Shown here in pieces: positions 1 to 9,951 of a stretch of 64,000 bases of DNA (its first letter is position 1; the number at the start of each line of letters is the position of its first letter). The notes below the pieces were generated by a model that saw only the letters and a program-made list of their open reading frames with translations, did not search any database and was not told the DNA's origin. Position numbers and translations under genes: made by a program. The DNA is from Paralithodes platypus (lineage: Eukaryota; Arthropoda; Malacostraca; Decapoda; Lithodidae), in contig CM064502.1 of the NCBI GenBank assembly GCA_032716605.1, forward strand, positions 55,395,556 through 55,459,555, in the 5' to 3' direction.

Positions 1-440
1 AATATAATATAACAGAGCATGTCACAAAAGGAAAATCACAAAAGGAAAATTACAAGAACCTCTCAGGGAAGTGCCGTTGTTAAGGCATTACTTCCCGAAC
101 CACATCTGATCTGATCTTCAAGAGCAAGACAAACTCGCTAGTAGACGATGCGGACATATGGTGTTTACGTTTATATCAGCAGATTCCTTTGACCATTAAT
201 CTGAATGTTTTGAAGTAGGTAATAGGCTACAATGACAATGGTAAACTTTTGAAGTGATTTCATGAACATATGATATGTGTGTGTGTCATTTGGGTGGCCT
301 AATGCCTCAATGTTTTCGTCAGGCCATTAATACACAGGTTCGTAGGGGTAAAGTCCGATAATCCGAAAAATCCACTAATCCGAACGAGGGCCGGTCCGCT
401 GCCCTTCGGATTAACGGAAGTTTACTGTATATATATATAT
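1..440. other. No gene seen
   Basis: Non-coding sequence in the 3' flank or a 3' intron of UBE2O. A short stretch at 352-430 (runs of ATCCGAA) looks like the end of a degenerate DNA element. No convincing exon for the missing UBE2O tail was found on the minus strand. Confidence 0.5.
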
Positions 441-498
441 ACACTCAACCCTCTGCTATCACAGGTTTTGCTATAGCGTTTGTGCTATCACGACTACC

Positions 499-986
499 TT
501 AACCCTTATTTAGCGGCGAGCAACATAAGTCGAGTTAAATAAAGCTGGACTATGTGGCGGCGCTCGACATAACTCGAGTGGCAATTTCAGCACGTAATGT
601 GGCTGAGAGAGAGAGACAAGTGGTGGCAGGAGACTAGCGAGCGTATGACTGCTCCAGACCACCGCGGCGAACCTACTGACACAAATCTCAGCTCCCTCCT
701 CCCTCTCTCACTCGCTACATACTCAATTATGTACTGAAAGTACCGAATTACCTGCTTTTTGCACTCGCGTTGCACGGTTATTGCAAGAAAACTATCCATC
801 ATACAAGGATCGTTATGGTGTCATTCGAAAGCTCTGTTTATGCCCTTTCAGGGATAGGTACTTGTTTTACGTTCTGGGTCTTATTTAGGCATGAAAATGA
901 TCACGTAAACAGCCCTATTTTGGCTAAAAACACCCTGCTGTGCGGTACACATAAATAAACCGCATAGGCCGCTCGTAAGGTGTTAA
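499..986. mobile_element. TTAA-flanked MITE, family B copy 1
   Basis: A 488-bp element between two TTAA sites, starting TTAACCCTTATTTAGCGGCG and ending CTCGTAAGGTGTTAA. It is closely similar along its length to 6521-6994, including a shared AG-rich stretch and the segment encoding the peptide ESSVYALSGI in both. No transposase. Confidence 0.7.
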
Positions 987-1207
987 AAACCCTAAAATTT
1001 CCTTATCGCGTCCCAAAAGGGTGCTATCGCGGCTCCGTACCGACGGGAATGTTCAAACACGGCGCCCGATGACGTCACAGAACATCAGCGGCTGTAAATA
1101 CCTGTGATCGGTGGACAGGCTGGCAACCATTGTGTTGGAAAACGACATGTTTACAAGCTTTTTTCTGCCCGAATCTCGTATCTTGCGCGTTTATTATGGC
1201 CTTTGGT

Positions 1208-1692
1208 GCATTCAGTGATAGGGATAGTTGGTCTGGTGGTAATGATGAAGGAATTAAATTCCCAGGGCCATCAAAACAGAGCAAACGCCGGTCTAGGCTA
1301 CCGATGCCGAAACCATGTCAGACGAAAGCGCCAAAATTATGCCGATGGGTTAGGCTAGCCTATATATGACTGATTTCAAATATATTATGTGTGGTATGTA
1401 ATCTCCTCATAATATGTATTTAAGTATTCTCTTCAAATGCATTCAGTGTACAAAGGAGTACAAAGGGATACAAAGGGAGTACAGTGATAGGGACAGTGAG
1501 CCTGGTGGTAATGATAAAGGAAATAAATGACCACCATCAAAACAGACGGAGAGCAAACGCCGGTCTAGGCTACCGACGCCGACGCTGTGTCAGACGAAAG
1601 TGCCAAAATTATACCGATGAATTAGGCTAGGCTTATATGACTGATTCAAATATATTATGTGTGGTAAGTAATCTCCTCATAATATGTATTTA
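1208..1692. repeat. 215-bp direct duplication
   Basis: About 1208-1422 is repeated at about 1480-1692: both contain CAGTGATAGGGA, GCAAACGCCGGTCTAGGCTA and ATATTATGTGTGGTA in the same order. The spacer includes a short triplicated motif (ACAAAGGGAGT-like, 1450-1480). It lies inside the composite DNA element. Confidence 0.8.
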
Positions 1693-1861
1693 TAACTATA
1701 TATGGTAAACAAAATGTGAAAATATCAAGAAATAGGTCAAAACTATGGACCTCTGCACCAATTATAATTATTTCCATAAGTTTTTCAGTTCTGCTATGGC
1801 GAATCTCGCTATAGCGGTAGAATTAGGGCACCAATTACCCGCGATAGCAGAGGGGTGAGTG

Positions 1862-1988
<127 letters not shown>

Positions 1989-2167
1989 CATTTCTTGAGA
2001 ATATTTAAATAGAGCAAAGAAAAAGTGAACAAATACTAACAAAATGTTTGCTTTGCTCCACAGTGCACTCTATTGGTCCATATGTTAGCAGTTGTGGGCA
2101 TCTACTGACCTGAGTTATGTATCTCTCTGAAGGTGGTGGGTGTGGTGGGTGAGAGCGGGTGACTCAC

Positions 2168-2216
2168 ATTATAGTTCTCAGAAATCTCCAACCAACATTC
2201 CAGTCGCTGGACCTGT
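2168..2216 (-). CDS. UBE2O: UBE2O exon 23 (last recognisable exon, possibly not terminal)
   Basis: 49 nt from acceptor GAGAACAG to AACTATAAT|GTGAGT. It completes Arg and encodes QVQRLECWLEISENYN, aligned with LVNRIESWLETH in the family. A nearer AG five bases downstream would break the frame, so the earlier one is preferred. The donor GTGAGT is strong, implying further exons to the left, in or beyond the window. If it is not used, translation runs 21 residues more (VSHPLSPTTPTTFREIHNSG, then Q) to TAG at 2102-2104. Vertebrate UBE2O continues about 130 residues past this point. I did not find that tail in 1-2167. Confidence 0.8.
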
Positions 2217-2688
2217 CTGTTCTCATACAACAAACACAAAATATTGTTAGTTAATGTTAATTATCATCATTATCAATGTCCGATATTATCGACTGACCAA
2301 TATATCCAGCAAAAAATAAATAAATAAATGAAATAAAAATATCTAAATTATGAAGACACATCTAAATGTGCAAAATGTCCATAAATGTGAAACACCTCAA
2401 TCCAGGGACAGATTTAGGGCAAGGCCCACAGGGCCATGGCCAAGAGCCCCACAAGCTATCCGATGTCATGACTAAACACTGCTTACACAAGCAATTATTT
2501 GGCACTCCTGGTCTGGCAGCTTCTAAATATAATTGTATATTAATCTTTGTCACCTATAATTAGGTAATAATATATAATCTACCTTCAGTTCAGTTGTCAA
2601 TACCACTGTAAAAGATCCCCAAAATGTTGCCCAAATAAATTAATAAATTGACCATAAAAATAGCTTGTGCAACTCATGCCAAACTCAC
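2217..2688. other. UBE2O intron 22
   Basis: AT-rich intron with no recognisable element. The stretch 2400-2460 (AAGGCCCACAGGGCCATGGC) is weakly similar to the GC-rich tail of SINE family A. Confidence 0.6.
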
Positions 2689-2890
2689 CTTAGAGCCTTG
2701 TTAAGAAAGTGGTGTATGATCTCTGTCTTGAAGATGTCTGGGGGTGCATGTATAACTTTAGCCATGGCCTGGATCAGTTTGAGGACCACCATTTCGTTGT
2801 ACATGCGTGAGTTCTCTCGGCCCTGCTGGGTGCCCTTCTGGCGTTCATACCCGGCCTCGTTGAAGTATGGTTCACTTACCAAGATCAAAC
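2689..2890 (-). CDS. UBE2O: UBE2O exon 22 (C-terminal UBC helices)
   Basis: 202 nt, requiring one base from the previous exon and leaving two; acceptor TTATTTTAG, donor CTAAG|GTGAGT. It encodes LILVSEPYFNEAGYERQKGT, ENSRMYNEMVVLKLIQAM and KVIHAPPDIFKTEIIHHF. The family reads LILVNEPYYNEAGF...ENSRCYNEMALIRVVQSM...PPEVFEQEI. The incoming phase (a G completing Gly) agrees with the family's QG-LILV. Numbered 22 because at least one exon must lie between it and exon 20. Confidence 0.95.
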
Positions 2891-2918
2891 CTAAAATAAT
2901 AGATCAAGTTAGATTTAC

Positions 2919-3110
2919 TGGTGTGTGGGTACACTCGACCAAATCCCAATCTTTACACTAACGCTCTAAACATTCTGGAAGTGGGTCGAAATCTTATGAT
3001 AATACCTCACAGACGTATGTTTCACCCGATTCATTCCATTCACACTAGATTATTTACAGCTCACCAGTGTAAAGATTGTTTTTTGGTCGAGTGTACATGT
3101 GTGTAAGTGT
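2919..3110. mobile_element. Short inverted-repeat element (MITE-like)
   Basis: Inverted arms of about 38 bp: the left arm contains ACACTCGACCAAATCCCAAT and the right arm its near complement (ATTGTTTTTTGGTCGAGTGT). The span is about 190 bp with no coding capacity. It starts about 30 nt upstream of the exon 22 acceptor. Confidence 0.65.
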
Positions 3111-3245
3111 GTGTGTTGTTATGTATGTACAGTATATAATTATAAGTGGTTCCTACGTCTATGTGGTAAAGCCTATAACCATATATGGCACCACTTGCCC
3201 TTGGGCAAGCGTCAACATAAATAATCATACCTTTTAGGTATTCAC

Positions 3246-3286
3246 CTAATTGTAGCACACAGGATTTTGTTGTCCCATCTCCAATC
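3246..3286 (-). pseudogene. Doubtful remnant of the missing UBE2O exon
   Basis: Between GCATAG and TTAG|GTGAAT lie 41 nt that read (W)IGDGTTKSCVLQL(G). Length and phase fit both neighbours: two bases needed on entry, one left over. The order I-G-x-G-T, K-S and L-Q is that of the family's WIGKGTERWTSKSSLLQ. However, about nine residues are missing, the catalytic cysteine segment is absent, and the flanks resemble repeats: a SINE tail at 3283-3340 and the LINE-associated motif TAGGTATTCACCTAATTGTA at the other side. It may be coincidence. Confidence 0.2.
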
Positions 3287-3415
3287 CTATGCTTTTATTA
3301 ATTTCATTGGCAAGTGTTTGGTGTTGGGAATGAAATAAATAAAATTAGATTATTCCTATAGGTTCAGGAACATTTTATAGTGAGGTTGGTCCTTAGAGAT
3401 CTGTGCCCCATAAAT

Positions 3416-3960
3416 TGTTATTGTTGTTGTTGTTGTTGCTGTTGCTGTTCCCCAGGCTGTCTGGTCAAGCAGCCCCAAGGAAGGCCAAGGCCATAACCGA
3501 GCGGCCCCACAAAACCCTCCCTGCTTACCACTAATAAAGCCCAGGTGATCCGAAGCCACTCCAAGGCGGGGAGCTGAGGAGGGTGCGGAAACGCCCGGGA
3601 AACCAAAGCCCCACCCAAGGCCCTGTGCCCCTCAACAATTATGAACGGAAAGTTGAGGGGCAAAGGAAAAATGTGACGCTTTGGCTCCCAATCTGCCAGC
3701 CTCTAGGTTGGCAGTAGGTAGGACAATCCACGGAAGAGACGCCGTCACTTGAGATCTAGAAAATATATAAGTTAAAGGAACAGTCAGAGTAAGCTATGGG
3801 TATGGCAGAGATCGCTCAGTTCTCACTCTGATAGACCAGCCCATCACCCCATGACTAGAACCCAATCCTCTCATCATCAGCTAGGAAAGGCCCTAGAAAG
3901 CCACCTTTGGCGGGGGGATAGCTCCCCTATTTCAACCCCTTTCGGGGTCGGGCACCCGCC
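3416..3960 (-). mobile_element. SINE-like family A, near full length
   Basis: Reads on the minus strand from GGCGGGTGCCCGACCCCGAA to a (CAA)n tail. The order of blocks is the same as in the full copy at 41205-41735: a GGTCTATCAGAGTGAGAACT block, an AGATCTCAAGTGACGGCGTC block, then a GC-rich block ending GGCTGCTTGACCAGACAGCC. No open frame of interest. Confidence 0.8.
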
Positions 3961-4065
3961 TTTATTGTACTACAGTACACTCCAATTACTGAAAGGCAAC
4001 CCAGTCTGAGCCGTTACAATGCATGTAATGGAAAAATGACGCTAAACCATTGTATGTATGTATAT
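3961..4065. repeat. Interspersed repeat G, copy 1
   Basis: Shares ACACTCCAATTACTGAAAGG and TAATGGAAAAATGACGCTAA with 51175-51262, in the same orientation. Function unknown. Confidence 0.6.
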
Positions 4066-4752
4066 ATGTATAGCCTATGTATGTGCAGGAGATGAACCAC
4101 GGATACGTAAAGTACTGTACGTCCAAAACACAATTTTAGCGTAATTTTTTTTTAAAGTGTCTTTCGTTGGTATGCTAGAGGGTCAGGGGGTAGGAAGGTC
4201 AAAGGGTGGGCTACGTGTGGTATGAAACTCAGAGAATTCATCAAACTATTTGAGGTTGGGCAATTTTTTTTATGGTGCTCGCGCCCGTGCGCAACTGAGC
4301 TTGGGTGGGGGTGGAGGATGTAAAGGTTGATGGGTTGGGTCTTTGTGGTTATATAATTCAAAGGGATCACTGAAGCTTTTGAGGCTAAGCAAATTTTTTA
4401 ACAAAAACAAATATTTGGTAAAACAAAGACGTGCTCGCGCCCACGCGAGCAGCTTTTATGTTGGACATCTGTGTCAAATTTCATGTCAAAACGTTATTGC
4501 AATGGCGGCCATCTTGAAAAATGGCAGCCATCTTGGATTTTCTGGTGGCTAACATTTTTGTTCTTAAAATATAGCCTCTTGCAGATATTCATGCCAAATT
4601 TGGTGCTTGTATCATTATTTCAACGATTCAAGGTAAAGTCTGCACTTATCCGCCCCACTACAGTACAGTATTAGGTTTATTTGTAAATTAATTGGTGGGT
4701 TGGTAAAAACAAATACAGTATGACTTAATAGTTGGTGTGAACCGAGACTGAC
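4066..4752. other. Intron between exon 20 and the missing exon
   Basis: Scanned for the reverse complement of a VCVSLLGTW coding segment, that is CCA followed by NGT and NCC; none was found here or in 2891-4065. Contains GGCGGCCATCTTG and GGCAGCCATCTTGG near 4505-4540, a pair of similar 14-mers of unknown meaning. Confidence 0.6.
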
Positions 4753-4920
4753 CTTGCCATCTTCATACAGGTTAGGGTTGAGCTTGTCTGAGCAGTAGGT
4801 GACGTAGTGGCAGAGAGGGGGCGCGCGGGGGTAGTCGGCCGAGAGCTGGAAGTCGAAGAAAAATAGTCCGTCTTCGTAGGGTGTGCGCTCGGGGCCTCGG
4901 ATCATCACAGAGTACAGGTC
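4753..4920 (-). CDS. UBE2O: UBE2O exon 20 (UBC core, HPN-equivalent)
   Basis: 56 codons, phase 0/0; acceptor TATTTCCAG, donor GGCAAG|GTCAGT. It encodes DLYSVMMIRGPERTPYEDGL, FFFDFQLSADYPRAPP and YCSDKLNPNLYEDGK. TPYEDGL and the YP..PP turn are UBC-fold signatures, and LNPNLYEDGK is this subfamily's version of the HPN region. The next residues in the family should be VCVSLLGTW with the catalytic cysteine, encoded by the following exon, which was not found. A D-family TTAA element begins 23 nt upstream of the acceptor. Confidence 0.95.
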
Positions 4921-4942
4921 CTGGAAATACAGATTAACCAGA

Positions 4943-5157
4943 TTAACCCTTTCTATACCGGGGACGTCTATATTGTTTGATTTCGGTTACATTTAGGCGA
5001 TTATATTTAGCTTAGGAACGATATATGGTAGCTAAAAGAATTAATTGAGATAGTCTGTAGCCTTTTAATGAGTAGACGTCCTTCCTAAGCTGTACAAAAT
5101 CGTCTAATAGTGGCCAGAATATAATGAAAAGTATATCACCGGTACAGAAGGGGTTAA
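4943..5157. mobile_element. TTAA-flanked MITE, family D copy 1
   Basis: 215 bp between TTAA sites, beginning TTAACCCTTTCTATACCGGG and ending CCGGTACAGAAGGGGTTAA; ends are imperfect inverted repeats. The interior contains two inverted GTAGCC/TTTTAAT blocks shared with 62762-62956. Confidence 0.75.
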
Positions 5158-5369
5158 CTTGCTCATGTAGTGATGTACACCCTATGTGGAGGATTGTGTT
5201 CTTTTATTTATAAATTATAGTTTTACTTAAGCGTTGTTTCCACATAGCGATTTTGATTAGTTGTTTGGTCACCCCCAAGAAAATACAAACAAACAAACAA
5301 ATAGTAAAATAGAGGAAAAATAAAATAAAAAAATAGGAAAAGTGGGGATTGGGCCTGAGCATATACTGT

Positions 5370-5409
<40 letters not shown>

Positions 5410-5470
5410 TCTTTTTACTGTGTTCGTATAAGTGTTGGTTTGTTTATTTTGCAAGTTTTACATTATAATA
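5157..5470 (+). repeat. H-family arm interrupted by a GATA-tailed repeat
   Basis: The H arm runs CTTGCTCATGTAGTGATGTA, GCGTTGTTTCCACATAGCGA, then TTTTGCAAGTTTTACATTAT. It is split at about 5268-5408 by an A-rich repeat ending in nine GATA units (AAAGTGGGGATTGGGCCTGA), a family also seen at 18890-18950, 63530-63670 and the last bases of the window. Confidence 0.65.
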
Positions 5471-5489
5471 CAGTAGTAATATACTACCT

Positions 5490-6268
5490 TTCTAGAATTA
5501 ATGGATGGGGACAAAAGAATCTAGTTTCCTTTAATGCACAGAAAACCAAGTACATTCAATTTTCTAACCGACAGAATCTCACTGACTCCCTTATATTTTT
5601 TAATGATGTAAATATTCCCACTTCCCCTAGTATTGACATTCTCGGTGTAACATTAACTACTAACTTGAGCTGGACACATTATGTTAGAAGCATTGCTAAG
5701 AATGCCTCTAAAAAACTGGGACTCCTGTACAGAGTTCGAGAATCACTGACGAGCAGTTGGCCGTAATATATAAAAGTCATGTGCGTTCTCAGATGGATAC
5801 TGTTCACCTCTGTGGGGTGGAAGTGGAGTGGTTGCATTGAGGCAGTTGGACAAAATTCAAAATAAGCTATTAGATTAATCAATAACCTGCAATCACACAG
5901 GACCTTCCTACATTATCCATACGAAGAAACGTTGCATCCCTTGCTTATTCTAGATATTTTCACAGTAATTGTTCCGAGGAACTTGCTTCAATTGTGCCGC
6001 CTCTCCACATCTTTCCCCGTAGAACTAGGGCAGCTGAGAGCGCCCATGAATTTACACTTTCTCCTCCACAATACAGAACTTCTGCATATCAGAATTCATT
6101 TATCCCCAGAGCTACTACTCTTTGGAATTCACTTCCCTCGAATTGCTTTCCACAAACTTACAATCTACAAATGTTTAAATCCAGTTGTTACAAACATTTT
6201 ATTGAGATGCCTTTAGGCACATGGACCTTTTTGTTTTATCTGTGTTTTTCCTTCCTCCGTTCATGGTC

Positions 6269-6299
<31 letters not shown>
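5490..6299 (+). pseudogene. Non-LTR retrotransposon 3' end with poly(A)
   Basis: Frame-broken translation gives NLVSFNAQKTKYIQFSNRQN, then IDILGVTLTTNLSWTHYVRS, LGLLYRVRESLTS, KSHVRSQMDYC and finally RATTLWNSLPSNCFP. This is the thumb and C-terminal region of a Jockey/CR1-type LINE reverse transcriptase. The element ends in about 25 A residues at 6274-6298. It is 5'-truncated, with a frameshift near 5760. Confidence 0.85.
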
Positions 6300-6321
6300 T
6301 CTAATTTATATATTATTTATA

Positions 6322-6450
6322 TATGTTGGTGGTGTAATGGTTTAGGTGCTTATGTTCTGGGTGTGGTGTCCCGAGGTGGAATCCCGGGAGGACCATATGC
6401 TTTCATTAGTTTATTCAAGTGCATTGGGGTTTGTAATTGATGATTAATGT
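6322..6450 (+). mobile_element. tRNA-derived SINE, family C
   Basis: The head GGTGGTGTAATGGTTTAGGT resembles a Pol III A box, and CGAGGTGGAATCCCGGG is a degenerate B box about 45 nt later. The body then reads ATGCTTTCATTAG as in the second copy at 36131-36289. No intact tRNA fold. Confidence 0.6.
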
Positions 6451-6520
6451 TAAGAACAGGGTGTTACTTATTTAAAAAAAAACAAAAAAAAAAGAAAAAA
6501 AAAAAACAGGGTGTTACTTA

Positions 6521-6994
6521 TTAACCCTTTATTGGCGATGCGCAACTTATGTCATGTGAAAGAAATTTGGACTAAGTGGCGGTTCACAAATTATGTCGTG
6601 TGCCATTTTCAGCACGTAATGTTGCAGAGAGAGAGAGCTGAGCGGTGTGAGGAGCGTAGTAAGGCTATGACCGTCGCACACCACCGCGGTGGGCCAACTG
6701 AAGTGAAAACCACCCTTCCTTCCCCCCTCACACTCGCTACACAGGGAATTATGTAGGGAAAGTACCTAATTACATGGTTTTTGCACTCGTGTTGCGCGAT
6801 CGTTGCAAGAAAACTAGCGGTCGTACAAGGATGGTTGGGGTGTCATTGGAAAGCTCTGTTTATGCCCTTTCAGGGATAGATACTTGTTTTACGCTCTGGG
6901 TCTTATTTAGGCATGAAAATGATCACATAAACAAAAAAACACCTCGCTGGGCGGTACATATAAATTACCACCTAGGCCGCTCGTTAGGTGTTAA
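6521..6994. mobile_element. TTAA-flanked MITE, family B copy 2
   Basis: 474 bp between TTAA sites (TTAACCCTTTATTGGCGATG at the left, CGTTAGGTGTTAA at the right). It aligns with 499-986 throughout. The AG-rich block at 6626-6640 and the AGAAATTTGGACTAAGTGGC block are shared. Confidence 0.7.
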
Positions 6995-7238
6995 AAAAAA
7001 AAAAAAAAAAAAAATGGGGAAGGTGCCAGAGTATAATTATACAGTACATACATACAAATATATTTAATACAAAATAAGACATGCAGTACCAATAATAATC
7101 ACTGAAGTTTTATATCACGTAGAATCACATAGATACATTTTCGGAAGGCCATAATTTTGGCCTTTACACTCTGGCTCCATATCTTTCTAATTTCATTTAA
7201 AGGGCATAGCTCGCCAAAAAGATGACTTCAAGTTTTGT

Positions 7239-7455
7239 TTTAAGCCATTATCACACGAGCGCTTTTTCTCTCAACATTTATCCTCAACACTGGTCTGACA
7301 GCTTATGAGGTCAACCTTTAATATTTTTCTGTTACCTAAATTCATCTATCATCAGTCTAGTTTCCGATACCAGTGTAATATATTCCATAAATGTTGCCAG
7401 AAAAATATTGATCATCGAATGTTGACTATAAAAGCTCTCGTGTGATACCGCCTTT
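7239..7455. mobile_element. MITE family I copy (CCGGTATCACACGAG ends)
   Basis: About 217 bp with inverted ends AAGCCATTATCACACGAGCG and AAAGCTCTCGTGTGATACCG on the same strand. Six copies in the window share these ends and a central CTAGTTTCCGATACCAGTG. No coding sequence. Confidence 0.8.
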
Positions 7456-7495
7456 ACCATTATAAAGGGTTAAACATACTATAACAAAAACTAAC

Positions 7496-7659
7496 CATCC
7501 TATCCTCATATCCCCTGACCCAGATCCCCGGTGGGAGGGATGTCTTGAGCAGTTTCATCTCCTTACGGACGGTGCGGTAGAAGTGTGGGGGGTCAGTGGG
7601 CTGGAACATGGTCAGCTTGAACTTGTGGCTGTCCGGGGCAGCTTCAAGTACCAAGAAAC
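7496..7659 (-). CDS. UBE2O: UBE2O exon 19 (start of UBC domain)
   Basis: 164 nt, completing a Gly codon and ending in phase 0 at GATAGGATG|GTTAGT. It encodes FLVLEAAPDSHKFKLTMFQP, then FYRTVRKEMKLLKTSLPPGI and WVRGYEDRM. This matches SVLEFAPSNHSFK...[21 protein letters not shown].FEDRM, helix 1 and the first strand of the UBC fold. Confidence 0.95.
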
Positions 7660-8191
7660 CTGCAGGTCAAGGCCAAAGTAATTGTATTATCATAACTAGA
7701 GTACAGTATATATACAGTAAGATATGGTTGCAAGAAAAAGTAGTTGAATAATTTTGATCATATTTATAAAACCCAATATTACCGAAAGAAACACAAAGTC
7801 CCACCATTCTCAGAGCTCCCTCGGACATCCTCACTGTTTATAAACGTCTTCATTATGGAGTATAATTGATATTTACCCCCTGCTGGCAACATAGATGATG
7901 ATTTCAACAAGTCACAGGGGCAGAGCCCCCCCACAACCCTTCTTGTATTCAACGTTGGAATTATAACTAAAATAATGTAAACACTAATTTCTCAAAATCT
8001 GGAGGAATAAACATGGAAAATAAGGGTGCGAGCCTTTTTCCTATAATTACCATTTACTGCATATTATACTTGTGCAAGAGATTAATATTTATAGTTTATG
8101 CCCTGAAAGAGATAAACACGAGACACAGAATATAAATGGTATTTAATGAAATGCTGGGTACAATTATATACCGGTACTAATGTGCGACAAC

Positions 8192-8407
8192 CTAAAGCCG
8201 GTGTCACACGAGCGTTTTTTCGAGTAATTTTTACGGGCAATTATAGTCTGGAAGCTTCAAAAATTACACTTTACCAGAATTCAGCCGCCTAACATAATCT
8301 ACCTTCAGTCTAGTTACCGATACCAGTGCAAAAAAGTCTCAAATAATATGAGGAAAAACTTGCTCATGGAAAATTGACGGAAAAATCGCTCGTGTGACAG
8401 CGGCTTA
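8192..8407. mobile_element. MITE family I copy, diverged subfamily
   Basis: Inverted ends AAAGCCGGTGTCACACGAGC and GCTCGTGTGACAGCGGCTTA; the interior (GGCAATTATAGTCTGGAAGC) matches the 46273-46490 copy better than the others, defining a second subfamily. Confidence 0.8.
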
Positions 8408-8485
8408 AAAGTCAAACCCTTCTCGCCCGTCGCCTTTAAACTTTCACGCCACTGTAAATCCGGGCCTTCCGTGCCAAAAACGCAA

Positions 8486-8696
8486 TACAGTACAGGTGTC
8501 CCTCACTATCCAATGTCCCGACTTACGATATTATTATAGGGTTTTTAGGTGTTTGGGTTTTGGTTTTGGTTGGTCCCAGAATGCATCCCCATTTACCCCA
8601 TTAATTTTAGGGATTGCTATACGATTTTTCTATTTAAGATCAGGTTTTCAGCAACGTAACCCAATCGTATATCGAGGGAGACCTGTATTGAGACAC
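8486..8696. mobile_element. Tigger-like MITE, family F copy 1
   Basis: Ends ACAGGTGTCCCTCACTATCC and, inverted, ACAGGTCTCCCTCGATATAC, each with an adjoining AT-rich sequence; 211 bp. This TIR style (CAGGTCTCCCTCG) is typical of pogo/Tigger-derived MITEs. A second copy lies at 62331-62631. Confidence 0.7.
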
Positions 8697-8769
8697 AAAC
8701 ATTGAATCAAATACAGTATACCACCTACATTGACTATATGTTTCTACACCCAGTGATTGTGGTATGGTT

Positions 8770-8962
8770 AGGTTGTTGTTGTTGTTGTTTTTCCCCAAGC
8801 TGCCTGGCCGAACAGCCCCAAGGCCCCGAGCAAGGCCATAACCGAGCGCCCCCACAGAACCCCCCCCGCCGACCACAACAAAGCCCGGGTGACCGAAGCC
8901 ACTCCATGGCGGGGAGCTGAGGAGGGTGCGGAAACGCCCGGGAAACCAAAGCCCCACCCAGG
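8770..8962 (-). mobile_element. SINE-like family A, truncated 3' part
   Basis: Only the GC-rich 3' half and (CAA)n tail are present, ending at GGGTGGGGCTTTGG on the minus strand. Same orientation as the UBE2O gene. Confidence 0.75.
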
Positions 8963-9169
8963 TTGTTAGTAAAGAGTGTTTTGCTGCATCATTCTGGCCG
9001 CGTTCAGATGCCCAGCCATGATAACAGCTTCTTGCACGCACTAAGTCACTCGTAGCGCCAGTGCCAATTTCATTCAGTGTGTGTGGAGAATGAACTGAGC
9101 GAGGTCTTTGATCTGAATATTGGGTTAAAGCAATGGTGTGTGATGTCCCCATGGTTGTAAAATATATAT

Positions 9170-9900
9170 ATATATGGATGGAGTCAAAGAAATACAAGGA
9201 AGAGCAGTGGATGTTGGTGTACTGTACTGTAGCCCTGATAAGGGAAAGAAATGAGTGGAAGTTGCCTGCAATGCTGTTAGCTGATGACACTCCTGATGAG
9301 TTATAATGAGTGGGAGTTACAGGGTCAGGAAAATATGTTTGGAACTGTGTATGAAAAACAGAACCTGAAGGTAAATGCAGGGAAGAGTATGGTCATAGTC
9401 TTTGAAAGGGGTGCAATCACAGAGTGTGAGGTGATGTTGAACGGTCAGGTTATAGAGAATGTCAGCTCATTCAAGTATTTGGGCAGTGTGATGAGTAAAG
9501 ATGGGAGTATGGAGGATGGAGTGCGGGAGAAGGTGCAACAGGGGAAGAGGGTTGTAAGAATGCTGAAAGCAGCAACAAGGAATAGGGTGGTCAGCATGGA
9601 AGTAAAGAAGTCATTGCATGATAGTGTGGCAATCCAGACATTGACATACGGGAGTGAAGCCTGGATATTATTGAAAAGGCACAAATCAAGAGTAAGAGTG
9701 ATATAAATGAGTTACTTGAAAAGTGCATGTAGAGATAGACAGACGAATGAGGAAGTATGAGAGCGGTGTGGTGTGGATGTGCTGGAAAGTGTGAAAACAA
9801 ACACCTCAAGATGGTTCGGCCATGTGGAACGTATGGGAAGTGAGAGAATGACTAAGAGAGTGTATGAGAGTGAGGTGGAAAGACAGTAGATAGATTATGA
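9170..9900 (+). pseudogene. LINE family K fragment (reverse transcriptase C-terminus)
   Basis: The translation includes LKVNAGKSMVIVFERG, FKYLGSVMSKDGSMEDGVRE and LLKRHKSRVRV, the post-catalytic part of a non-LTR reverse transcriptase with the usual FKYLGS..S.DG motif. It continues with WFGHVERMGSERMTKRVYES at about 9814-9880. Stops and frameshifts break it; no poly(A). Same family as 42930-43720. Confidence 0.85.
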
Positions 9901-9951
9901 TAATGGCATGTGTATTGAATTATTTATTTATTGTGAGCAACAGTTACAAGG

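Noticed and set aside
3061..3290. Minus-strand peptide with IGDGTT, reminiscent of a CCT/TCP-1 chaperonin motif
   Set aside because: The match is limited to a few residues, the following residues do not fit a chaperonin, and the flanks look like SINE and LINE-associated repeats.
3418..3663. Gln-rich and GC-rich open frames in family A copies (also near 8734, 36387 and 59846)
   Set aside because: Similar frames recur wherever the repeat occurs, with stops at different places; they are by-products of the (CAA)n tail and GC-rich body.
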